Shown piece by piece: positions 46,044-53,942 of a stretch of 64,000 nt of DNA. Every line of letters starts with the position of its first letter. Position 1 is the stretch's first letter. The DNA is from Thermogemmatispora sp042408965 (lineage in GTDB: Bacteria; Chloroflexota; Ktedonobacteria; Ktedonobacterales; Ktedonobacteraceae): assembly GCA_042408965.1 (NCBI GenBank), contig JBHOQN010000128.1:16758-80757 (forward strand), read 5' to 3'. The notes under the pieces were generated by a model. The model had not been told where the DNA came from and searched no databases. It was given only the letters and a program-made list of their open reading frames with translations. The translations under genes and the position numbers were made by a program.

Positions 46044-46982
46044 TTGCCTATGAGCACTCATAGTTCCGACGACCGCTCCGGGCCGCCAGACGTTCGCCGT
46101 CAGCAGTTTGTGATCATGAATCACCTTCTCAGAGCCATTGCTACGATGTACAGCATCGATGAACTCTTTCAGTGGCTCTGCTATGCCTTCGTCGAGCATT
46201 TCCAGATCGAGCTGGTTGAGTTCTGGACCCCCCTGCTCACTCCTGCCAGAAGCACCACGCTGCACCTGCGCATGATGCTGACCCGTGATCCTGCTCTGCC
46301 TGAGCAGATTGTGCTCAACGAGCAGATGAGCCTCATCGCTCAGCGCCTTACCTTCGAGCAGCGTGGCAGTCAGACATTACCGATCGACGCGCTATTCCCC
46401 TCTCACCAGTCGGCCCTGTTGAAGCGCTACTATCTCCACTACTGCCTCGGCGGCTTCATGGCCGGCCCGGTGCTCTTGCCACCTCCACCGGCGGTGCCAG
46501 GTCCCCAGGAGCCACTCCCCTTCACCGTGACCTACCTGCTCTTTCTCTTCCATCCGCCCCAGCAGGAGCTGCCAACGGCCGTGATGACCATTCTCCGCCA
46601 GGCCTTCGGTCTGGCCACCAATCGCGGGCTGCTGCTGAATGCCCAGAGCCGGCCGGCCGTCCCGCTGACTCCCCCCCCAGCGGCTCCGCCATCCTCGGCC
46701 CAGAGGCCAGGCAGACTGATTCCGCGGCGCAAAGAGGATGCTGAGCTGTTGATGTCCGAGAATCCATTCTCACGCTCAGCCGTCATCTCCGACAAGCGCG
46801 CCCGCCTGCTGCACGGAGCAATCGACGGGGTCCAGAATATCAATGAGCTGGCTCGCAGCACTGGCATGGAGATGAGGGATGTGATCACCGCCCTGCAGGT
46901 GCTGGTGAAGATGCGCCGGGTCGAACTCTACGAGCCTGACGGGCGCCTTGCCTCTACGGAGTGGCTGTTTGAACAGCAATGA
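46044..46982 (+). CDS. Hypothetical protein with GAF-like and winged-helix-like parts
   Basis: The 312-residue protein starts with TTG (46044, GAGG 5-6 bp upstream) or with the ATG at 46050. Residues 25-200 form a mixed fold with a proline-rich loop that resembles a GAF-type sensor. A Pro-rich linker leads to a C-terminal module (RARLLHGAIDGVQNINELAR, then DVITALQVLVKMRRVELYEP) like the small helical domain found at the end of DUF4388 proteins. The function is unknown. It is followed 35 bp later by a membrane protein gene. Confidence 0.7.
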   Translation: MPMSTHSSDDRSGPPDVRRQQFVIMNHLLRAIATMYSIDELFQWLCYAFVEHFQIELVEFWTPLLTPARSTTLHLRMMLTRDPALPEQIVLNEQMSLIAQRLTFEQRGSQTLPIDALFPSHQSALLKRYYLHYCLGGFMAGPVLLPPPPAVPGPQEPLPFTVTYLLFLFHPPQQELPTAVMTILRQAFGLATNRGLLLNAQSRPAVPLTPPPAAPPSSAQRPGRLIPRRKEDAELLMSENPFSRSAVISDKRARLLHGAIDGVQNINELARSTGMEMRDVITALQVLVKMRRVELYEPDGRLASTEWLFEQQ

Positions 46983-47017
46983 ACACAGTTCTGGCTTGAC
47001 CAGGGAAGGAGAGAGAC

Positions 47018-47644
47018 GTGGGTATCAGTTGGATGCCTATCTTGCTTGCCATTATTCTTATTTCCACGACGTTCTTTATCACCTTGCGCGTGGCCGTGGT
47101 CTATCCACGAGTGCGCAGCACACGCCTGCTGATCCTGGGCATCGCGATGGGCGTCATCGGGCTGACTGCCCTGGGTGACCTGCTCTCGATGCTGATTACG
47201 AGCGTGACGCTGCACACTGACTGGTTCCTCTACCTGGGCCAGGCTTGCTCCTACCTCTTTATTCTGCTCAGCCTGATCAACAGCTCGGACCGCTATCTCT
47301 CGAATCTGCTGCGCCTGCAGATTCTGGTCTCTGTGCTGGCTCTCTGCATCGGACTGCTCTCCCCTATTCTGCCTGATTTACCCAATGTTGCCCTGCGCGC
47401 CACTCTGAGCGGTTCACGCTTCCTGCTCTGTCTGGGCATCTTCTACTCCTATACGACAGCGCTGCTGAAAAAGCCCACCCGCTTTGGCTTCTTGATGGGC
47501 CTGGCCTTCCTTCTGCTGGGCCTGGGCTATCTAATGATCTTCCAGAAATACTTCTTCACAGACTCACTGCTGGTCGATAACATCGGCGATTGCCTGCGCA
47601 TCCTGGGACTCGGCTCGCTGCTGGCAGCGGTGCTGGGCGGCTGA
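47018..47644 (+). CDS. Membrane protein of unknown function, about six to seven TM
   Basis: The 208-residue protein has a GTG start with AAGGAG 6 bp upstream. It consists almost wholly of membrane helices with short charged loops, in the style of 7TM sensor modules but without an effector domain. It is probably cotranscribed with the preceding hypothetical gene. No motif is recognised. Confidence 0.75.
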   Translation: MGISWMPILLAIILISTTFFITLRVAVVYPRVRSTRLLILGIAMGVIGLTALGDLLSMLITSVTLHTDWFLYLGQACSYLFILLSLINSSDRYLSNLLRLQILVSVLALCIGLLSPILPDLPNVALRATLSGSRFLLCLGIFYSYTTALLKKPTRFGFLMGLAFLLLGLGYLMIFQKYFFTDSLLVDNIGDCLRILGLGSLLAAVLGG

Positions 47645-47717
47645 ATAAAGCAGATCGGGGCGAGTCGGCCTGCTCCTCAGCGGCCTGGCCCGCCCCACGT
47701 CTTGCAGCTCGCCTCGG

Positions 47718-48215
47718 TCAGGCGCGTGTGCTCAGCCAAGCGCGGATGCCACTGGCATGCTCATCAAAATGCTCGTAGGTATCGCTAGCCACGCTCTGCC
47801 AGAGCGGCCAGCGCTGCTCCCAGGACAGCCGCCCTGGATCGCTGAGCAGTTCCTCGTCAAGCTGGGCGACTGCGTTATAGACCGCGTCGTAGCTGCTGTG
47901 GAAATCGTCCAGAATCTGTCTTAGCGGCCAGGCCTTGCGCTCCTCAGCAAAGGCACGGTTGAGCTGCTCAATCTCCTCTTCACTCAGATTCTGATAGAGA
48001 CGCTCAGGAGTACGGTCGCTCCGGGCGGCCCGCAGACGCTCCAGCAGGTACTCCATCCAGGCCGTCAGGTGGCCCAGCACATCCTTGATGGACCAGTCGC
48101 CACAGATCTGGGCCTGGCTCATCTCTGCCTCGCTCAGCGGGGCAAGCAGGGCGTTGAAGGTTTCATACGAGTGCTGCATCGTCTCGAGCAGCCGCGCTTT
48201 CTCCAGCGTAGACAT
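47718..48215 (-). CDS. DinB/ClbS-like four-helix protein
   Basis: The 165-residue protein has GGGAG 9 bp before the ATG. It has the DinB-superfamily pattern DWSIKDVLGHLTAWMEYLLE near residue 41 and the late segment TYEHFDEHASGIRAWL. ClbS/DfsB members bind metals or detoxify reactive compounds. The specific role is unknown. It is divergent from a WYL regulator that may control it. Confidence 0.82.
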   Translation of the reverse strand: MSTLEKARLLETMQHSYETFNALLAPLSEAEMSQAQICGDWSIKDVLGHLTAWMEYLLERLRAARSDRTPERLYQNLSEEEIEQLNRAFAEERKAWPLRQILDDFHSSYDAVYNAVAQLDEELLSDPGRLSWEQRWPLWQSVASDTYEHFDEHASGIRAWLSTRA

Positions 48216-48257
48216 AGCGCCAATCTCCCTCTGATCCTAGAAAGTGATTCTTCTGCC

Positions 48258-48286
48258 TTGAGGATAGCGCCAGTAGCGGTTATAAT
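48258..48286 (+). promoter_or_regulatory. Promoter of the WYL regulator
   Basis: TTGAGG (48258-48263), 17 bp, a perfect TATAAT (48281-48286). Confidence 0.65.
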
Positions 48287-48336
48287 CTGTCCTGATACTG
48301 ACCTTTTTGTTAATCTGGAACGAAAGGTAGCCAGCA

Positions 48337-49314
48337 GTGTACTTCCCAGCCACGCGCGTGCTGACTGTGCTGGAACTCCTGCAATCGCGCGGCCGCGTCA
48401 GCGGAGCGGAGCTGGCCGCACGCCTGGAGGTGAATACGCGCACGGTGCGCCGCTACATCACCATGTTGCAGGACCTGGGGATCCCCGTGGAGAGCGAGCG
48501 CGGTCGCTACGGCGCCTATCGCCTGCGCCCGGGCTTCAAGCTCCCTCCCCTGATGTTCAGTGAGGACGAGGCTCTGGCGGTCACGCTGGGCCTGCTGGCA
48601 GGGCGCAAGCTGGGCCTGACGGGAACCAGCGTCGCCGCCGAAGGGGCCCTGGCGAAGATCGAGCGCGTCCTGCCCCCGGCACTGCGCGAGCGCATTCAGG
48701 CACTGCAGGAGGCACTGGTTCTAGACTTCGCCATCCAGGGCCAGCGACCCTCAGAAGATGCACTCATCACGCTGGGAACCTGCGCACAGCAGTGCCGCCG
48801 CGCCAGGCTGCGCTACCGCACCTGGGGCGGCACCCTCAGCGAGCGCGAGATCGATCCTTACGGCCTGGTCTACCGCTCGGGGTACTGGTATACCGTCGGC
48901 TATTGCCACTTGCGCCAGGACATCCGCGTCTTCCGCCTGGATCGCGTGCTCAGCGCGGAGGAGGGCAACGCCACTTTTGTGCGGCCGGACCACTTCGACT
49001 GTCTGACGTACGTTGTGGAGGCCATTGCGCACACGCCTGCCCCCTGGGAGATCGAGGTCCTCCTGCACACCACGCTGGCGGAGGCCCGCCACCAACTGCC
49101 TCCCGCCCTGGCCACGCTGGAGGAGACCCCCGCGGGAGTGCTGCTGCATGGCTATATGCACGATCTGGATTGGGCGGCCTACATCCTGGCTGGTCTCCAG
49201 TGCGATCTGAGCGTGCGCCGTCCCCCGGAACTGCGCGCCGCCCTGCAGCGCCTCGCTACACGCATCAGTCGCCAGCTTACGGAAGCAGAGCCACCGTCCG
49301 AGACCACCCCCTGA
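48337..49314 (+). CDS. YafY-type transcriptional regulator (HTH plus WYL domain)
   Basis: The 325-residue protein has a GTG start with AAAGG about 9 bp upstream. The N-terminal winged HTH reads RVSGAELAARLEVNTRTVRR. The WYL domain holds YGLVYRSGYWYTVGYCHLRQ and IRVFRLDRVLSAE, followed by a WCX-like C-terminus. WYL regulators sense nucleic acid or small ligands. They often control a divergent neighbour, here the DinB-like gene. Confidence 0.92.
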   Translation: MYFPATRVLTVLELLQSRGRVSGAELAARLEVNTRTVRRYITMLQDLGIPVESERGRYGAYRLRPGFKLPPLMFSEDEALAVTLGLLAGRKLGLTGTSVAAEGALAKIERVLPPALRERIQALQEALVLDFAIQGQRPSEDALITLGTCAQQCRRARLRYRTWGGTLSEREIDPYGLVYRSGYWYTVGYCHLRQDIRVFRLDRVLSAEEGNATFVRPDHFDCLTYVVEAIAHTPAPWEIEVLLHTTLAEARHQLPPALATLEETPAGVLLHGYMHDLDWAAYILAGLQCDLSVRRPPELRAALQRLATRISRQLTEAEPPSETTP

Positions 49315-49347
49315 GCATCTTGAGCATCTCGACTCAAGCTCGCCTCG

Positions 49348-51777
49348 CTATCCCTCATGAAGCGGCAGGCGAAACCAGAAGGTGGCACCCTGGCCCGGCA
49401 CGCTCTCCACGCCGACCTGACCGTGGTGCAACTGAATGATGGTCTGACAGATGTGCAGGCCCAGGCCCAGGCCGACCGGCGACCCCTCCTGAACAGGAAT
49501 GCCGGGCGCCCGATAGAAGCGCTCCCAGACGCGCTCCTGGATCTCGGGGGCCAGCCCCGGGCCCTCATCGCGCACCAGCACACGCACCCAGCCATCCTCG
49601 AGGCGCAGGCGCACCTCGATCGGCCTCTCAGGCGGCGCGTAGCGAATGGCGTTCTGTATATAATTGGTCAGCACCTGGCCAATACGCACCGCATCCACGT
49701 TGACTAGCACCGGTCCGCTGACCTCCATGCTCAGGCGGATGTCGCGCGCCGGATAGACCTGCTGCTGCGCCTGCACCACGTCACAGACGATCTGGCCGAG
49801 ATCCTGCGGCTTGAGCACAAGCTGCAATGTCGCAGACTGAATGCGCGAGAAGTCCAGCAGATCGCCCACCAGCCGATCGAGGAGGTCGACCTGGCGAATC
49901 GAACGATCGAGCAGCTCAGGAATAGCGGCCAGACGCTCCCGGAGTGCCCCACCGGCGGCTTCGTTGTCGAGACCACGGCCCAGGACGCTGGCCTTCTGCA
50001 GATGGCGCTTGATGAGCTGGGCGTTGGCTTTGAGCACTGTCAGCGGAGCGCGTAGCTCATGGCTGGCAAAGCTGATGAACTCATCCATGCGGCGATTGGC
50101 CTGGCGCAGCGCCAGAACGCTGGCACGCGCTTCGGCGCGCTCCTCCAGCAGTTGCTCGCGCTCAAGCACCAGCGTTGCCAGCCTGGCGACTGCTGCAGCC
50201 AGCGCCAGTTCCTCTGCGCTATAGCTGTGCTCCTCAGCCCCATAATCCACAGTGAGCACTCCGATCAAACGCTCGCGCAGGCGCATGGGAATGACCAGAA
50301 TCGTCCGCACTATGTAGCTCTCCACCCGCTGTCGCAGGTGCTCAAACTCCGGCTCCTCCAGGTCGACCAGCACACTCTCTCCAGCTCGCAAGCGCTCCAT
50401 CAGCGCCGGCATGAGAAACTCCCCAAGATCAGCCGAGAGGACAATCTCTCGCCAGCGCTGCTCCTGCTGCGGAGTCGCGCCGGTGAGAGCGATTCGTTGA
50501 ATACGCTCCGTGTCACGCTCCAGTCCCAGAATGACCACACGCCGGCAGGCGAGCACCTGCCACGTCAATTCAACCATGCGCTGCATCACGGCATCGACCT
50601 GGAAGCCCTCGACCTCCGTAGCTGGAGACTCTGGGACCGGCTCCTGCACCAGCGCCTCGGCCATCGCCAGCAGCGCATCGAGCGCCTCATGCGCCCGCTG
50701 CTCCAGGCAATGGCGCGCCGTCACCTCCCGCATGATGAGCACGGCGCCAATCACTCTCCCCTGCACACCGCGCACCGGGACCCCACTGAGGTTGAGCACC
50801 AGCTCCTCGCCGTTCTCCAGGGCAACCCTGACATCAATGGCCTGCTCGCCAACGATGGTATGGCCCTCCTCCAGTGTACGCCTGAGCGGTCGATATAGAG
50901 GAGCATCGGGGAAAGACGCCCCATGGCCAGCATCCAGAGCCAATCCCAGGTGCGCAGCACCAGGCTGGATGATCGGCAGCCAGCGCTGCGCCACGCCATT
51001 CAGATAGACCAGGCGCCCCCGCCTATCGTAGAGCAAGACGCCATCTCCGATGGCATCCAGCACGGCGCTGAGACGGCTCCTGTAGATCTCCAGCTCCTGC
51101 ACCTCCGCGGTCTCTTCGGGCCAGACCTCCAGGCGAGCGAGCAACTCCCAGATGCGCGCCTGCTCCTCCTTTGAGTAGCGTTCGCCCAGGAGCACGGCCA
51201 GCCGATGCCGGGCCACCTCGTCGGCCTCCCGCGCTCGCTCTGGATAGGTCTCGATCCAGAGATGACAGGTTCTCACAAAGCTCAGCAGCTCAAAGAGGGC
51301 GTCGTACTGCTCCCCGGCCAGCAGGCGGCGCAACTCGCGCCGAGCACGCCCGGCCAGGCCCGGAGAGAGCAGACAGGAGAGCGCTGCCCAGAAGAAGGCC
51401 TCCTCAAGAACATCGCCAGGAGCTGGCCAGCCTGGCAGAGGCGCTGGCTGCACCGCCAGACGATCAAGAGAGGCTTTGATCTCTTCCTCTCCCGGAACAG
51501 CGGTGAGCAGGCTCATACATGCTTCAACCTGCAACCCCAGCGAGAGCAACGTATAGAGATGATAATGCTGGCAGCAGGGAATGCGCTGATGTGCACTGAA
51601 GACCGCGAAGAGCTTCTCACGCAGCAGCACCGGTAGGGGGTTGTGAACAAACGCCACCAGGGTCTGCTGCCAGAGACGCTCAAACAGCGCTGGCTGATGA
51701 CTGACAGCCGCAAGATAAGGAGGAACCAGAGGAAAGTGTTCAGCGATGCGATCTGGCATATGCTCACTTATGTACAT
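49348..51777 (-). CDS. Soluble hybrid-sensor histidine kinase: AhpD-like, PAS, GAF, HisKA, HATPase
   Basis: The 809-residue protein has no membrane segment. Residues 1-200 look like an alkylhydroperoxidase D/carboxymuconolactone decarboxylase helical domain (LLREKLFAVFSAHQRIPCCQ, then HYHLYTLLSLGL; C68, C69, H71 and H73 at the expected active-site helix). A PAS domain (about 233-350, VLDAIGDGVLLYDRRGRLVY) and a GAF domain (about 385-545) follow. HisKA has H573 (FASHELRAPL). The ATPase shows NYIQNAIRYAPPE, DEGPGLAPE and GLGLGLHICQ. No response regulator is adjacent. It probably senses redox state or a small oxidised compound. Confidence 0.9.
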   Translation of the reverse strand: MYISEHMPDRIAEHFPLVPPYLAAVSHQPALFERLWQQTLVAFVHNPLPVLLREKLFAVFSAHQRIPCCQHYHLYTLLSLGLQVEACMSLLTAVPGEEEIKASLDRLAVQPAPLPGWPAPGDVLEEAFFWAALSCLLSPGLAGRARRELRRLLAGEQYDALFELLSFVRTCHLWIETYPERAREADEVARHRLAVLLGERYSKEEQARIWELLARLEVWPEETAEVQELEIYRSRLSAVLDAIGDGVLLYDRRGRLVYLNGVAQRWLPIIQPGAAHLGLALDAGHGASFPDAPLYRPLRRTLEEGHTIVGEQAIDVRVALENGEELVLNLSGVPVRGVQGRVIGAVLIMREVTARHCLEQRAHEALDALLAMAEALVQEPVPESPATEVEGFQVDAVMQRMVELTWQVLACRRVVILGLERDTERIQRIALTGATPQQEQRWREIVLSADLGEFLMPALMERLRAGESVLVDLEEPEFEHLRQRVESYIVRTILVIPMRLRERLIGVLTVDYGAEEHSYSAEELALAAAVARLATLVLEREQLLEERAEARASVLALRQANRRMDEFISFASHELRAPLTVLKANAQLIKRHLQKASVLGRGLDNEAAGGALRERLAAIPELLDRSIRQVDLLDRLVGDLLDFSRIQSATLQLVLKPQDLGQIVCDVVQAQQQVYPARDIRLSMEVSGPVLVNVDAVRIGQVLTNYIQNAIRYAPPERPIEVRLRLEDGWVRVLVRDEGPGLAPEIQERVWERFYRAPGIPVQEGSPVGLGLGLHICQTIIQLHHGQVGVESVPGQGATFWFRLPLHEG

Positions 51778-52175
51778 GAATCACCAATCTGTCGCTCTGG
51801 CGTTCAATATCGGAGGTCAGCTCAGTGCTGGTTCCCCTCTACTATACGTGAGGGAGACAAGCAGAGAGAAGAGAGCCTGTTCCAGCACCAGAACCTCAGG
51901 CAGGCCCTTCAGCCAGGAGAACGTCGTTCAGGAGCATGTGTCGCATGGGTATTGCTTGCTGCTCGCAGCGAGGATCAAGATGATCAGCGCTACACAGCAA
52001 GACGCTCCTCCCGTAATAGACGGCTGACCACCAGGTGAACAGGTAAGAGCCAGCCAGATGTCCACAAATGCTCATAATCTAAATAGTAGAAGACTGTACA
52101 AAAGCGTCTGCATTAGTACCGCTCCTGCTAGATTCCACCCTTCATATAACAGCAATCGTCAATCATAGGTACCAC
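51778..52175. other. Intergenic region between the kinase and GntR genes
   Basis: About 400 bp, rather AT-rich at its right side, with nothing recognised before the GntR promoter at 52176. Short frames on both strands lack family likeness and ribosome sites. Confidence 0.5.
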
Positions 52176-52204
52176 TTGACAACACTCTATCAGTTGTGTA
52201 GACT
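52176..52204 (+). promoter_or_regulatory. Promoter of the GntR gene with possible self-operator
   Basis: A perfect TTGACA (52176-52181), 17 bp, TAGACT (52199-52204). Within it ACAAC-N9-GTTGT (52179-52197) forms an inverted repeat overlapping the -35 and spacer. This could be an autoregulatory site. Confidence 0.6.
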
Positions 52205-52295
52205 CAAGCGCGAACATCAGTCACTACCTCTATGGTATCACGCTAATCTACCTGCGCTGCTCCCGAGCGGCGAGCAGCAGCAGGAAGGGGGTTTC

Positions 52296-53036
52296 ATGGC
52301 GCTTAAGACAAGGCGAGCACTGGCCAACCAGGTACGCCAGAGGCTACGCCTGCTCATCAGCAACGGAACCTATCCCCCAGGCGCACGTCTCCCCAATGAA
52401 GAAGAGCTTTCAGAAAGCCTGGGAGTCAGCCGTACCACGCTGCGCGAGGCTCTGCAGGGGCTGGCCGAAGAGGGTCTGATCCTGCGTCGGCACGGGCATG
52501 GGACCTTCGTCAACCAGCGTCCCCTCCAACTGAAGAACAGCCTTGATCTCAACTTCGGCGTCACCGATCTGATCCGTGCCACCGGGCATACACCGGGCAC
52601 CCGCGACGTGGTCGTCCACACCCAGCCAGCACGCCAGTACGTCGCCTCGCGCCTGGGCATCGCTCCCGAGGACGAGGTGCTCTCTATCGAGCGGGTGCGC
52701 CTGGCCGATAGCCGACCGGTTATTTTCTCCATCGACATTCTGCCCATGGCCCTGCTCGAAACACTCACCTACGAGGTGACCGAGCTCTACACTGGTTCCC
52801 TCTATCAGTTTCTCGCGCAGCGCGCGGGCCTGACGATCCATCACGGCATTGCCCAGATCCAGCCCCTGGTGGCTGAAGCCTGGCTGGCTCGTAAGCTCGA
52901 TCTCTCGCCCGGCGCTCTGCTCCTCTATCTGGAACAGGTCGACTATACCCCTGACCAGAAACCGGTGCTCTTCTCCCAGGAGTATCATGTGCCAAACGCC
53001 TTCGAGTTCACGATCTACCGCCGCGGTCCAGGCTAG
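52296..53036 (+). CDS. GntR-family regulator, HutC subfamily (UTRA domain)
   Basis: The protein has 246 residues from the ATG at 52296, with AAGGGGG 4 bp upstream; the frame from 52176 starts inside the -35 box and is rejected. The winged HTH reads YPPGARLPNEEELSESLGVS, then RTTLREALQGLAEEGLILRR. The UTRA ligand-binding domain follows (GTRDVVVHTQPARQYVASRL and KPVLFSQEYHVPNAFEFTI). It probably represses genes for small carboxylates or amines. The nitrilase-SDR-lut cluster downstream on the same strand is the natural target. Confidence 0.93.
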   Translation: MALKTRRALANQVRQRLRLLISNGTYPPGARLPNEEELSESLGVSRTTLREALQGLAEEGLILRRHGHGTFVNQRPLQLKNSLDLNFGVTDLIRATGHTPGTRDVVVHTQPARQYVASRLGIAPEDEVLSIERVRLADSRPVIFSIDILPMALLETLTYEVTELYTGSLYQFLAQRAGLTIHHGIAQIQPLVAEAWLARKLDLSPGALLLYLEQVDYTPDQKPVLFSQEYHVPNAFEFTIYRRGPG

Positions 53037-53167
53037 CCAGCGGACGGCAGATGCGGCCACTGGCTCCAGCATAAACAGGCCATACCGGGCCGGCAATATG
53101 CAAACTGGCTATAGATGGCGCGGCAGATGGGTATCTCTTTTTCATGCCTCCGCACCTCCCCATGGTA

Positions 53168-53369
53168 TATAATAGAGGTTGTGGGCGCGAGCATCGCGTC
53201 CCACTACGCCTGGAGCGTCTTTGACCGATCGTCCCCCGACTGAAGCACACAGCCCCCAGGGGGCCGCGGGTCGGGGCGTGCGCGACATGTTCCAGAGGCG
53301 AGTCCCGCCTGGGCACATTACGGACAGGGCCAGGCCAGGGTCCGTAAGGGCTGTTGAAAGGACGTGAGC
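53168..53369 (+). ncRNA. Structured RNA candidate upstream of the IscB-like ORF (omega RNA/HEARO-like)
   Basis: A TATAAT (53168-53173) is followed by about 190 nt rich in hairpins that ends at the start codon of the next frame. The hairpins are GTGGGCGCGA with TCGCGTCCCAC (53181-53204, one bulge); GCCCCC/GGGGGC around 53250-53262; AGGCG/CGCCT around 53297-53311; and a perfect TTACGGAC/GTCCGTAA (about 53319-53348). IscB genes carry their guide RNA in just this place. Assignment depends on the weak IscB match downstream and needs covariance testing. Confidence 0.4.
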
Positions 53370-53942
53370 ATGACTGTTGTTGTGCTGGATCGCAGGAAGA
53401 AGCCGCAGACACCGTGCACGGAGCCACACGCGCGCAGGTTGCTGCAGCGGCCGATCCCCGGCGCGCCATGCCCTGTCATCAGGACGCCGACGCGGGCAGG
53501 GCGACGACGCTGGCAGCGTCGGGCCGCAATCCCGCTGATCAGCCAGGAACTGATGCGCGGCGGCCCACAGACACCGCAGACTAGCGGGCAGACAGGACAG
53601 ACAGCAGCGATGGAGAAGAGACACGCCCTCGCTGCCCTCCCCGTCAGCGCCGGCTCTCCGTCCAGCCTCCCCAGGCAGGACAGGCAGGAGGATGGCTGCC
53701 AGCCGGGCGATCACTCGTGCGCGGCCGGGCCTGAGGGCACGCCAGCGAGAACCCACATCAGCGTCGTGGCGGCGCGCCCCCTCGGCAGCTTCAACGGGCA
53801 CCCGTTGTCGGGCCTCGCGCAGGACAGCTCGCACTGCCTTTGCCGCCTCATGCAGCACAGTGATGGCTACGGGCATGGGCAGCGACAGGCCGCCATTCTT
53901 TCCGCGACTGCAGTCACGGGTTTCCTTGCGGAGGTTTTATGA
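53370..53942 (+). pseudogene. IscB-like PLMP/RRXRR N-terminal remnant
   Basis: The ATG at 53370 has AAAGGA about 9 bp upstream. The first residues MTVVVLDRRKKPQTPCTEPH then ARRLLQR follow the RRXRR/PLMP pattern VxVLDxxxKPLMPC...ARxLL that opens IscB nucleases. Here the central LM is QT. The remaining 160 residues show no RuvC or HNH motif, and their low-complexity composition suggests that they are not functional IscB. It is most likely a truncated copy. The frame ends inside the nitrilase start (53939). Confidence 0.45.

Noticed and set aside
53142..53876. Minus-strand 244-codon frame opposite the IscB-like relic
   Set aside because: No family likeness, low-complexity Arg/Ala/Pro composition. 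It covers the hairpin-rich leader and is best read as chance.
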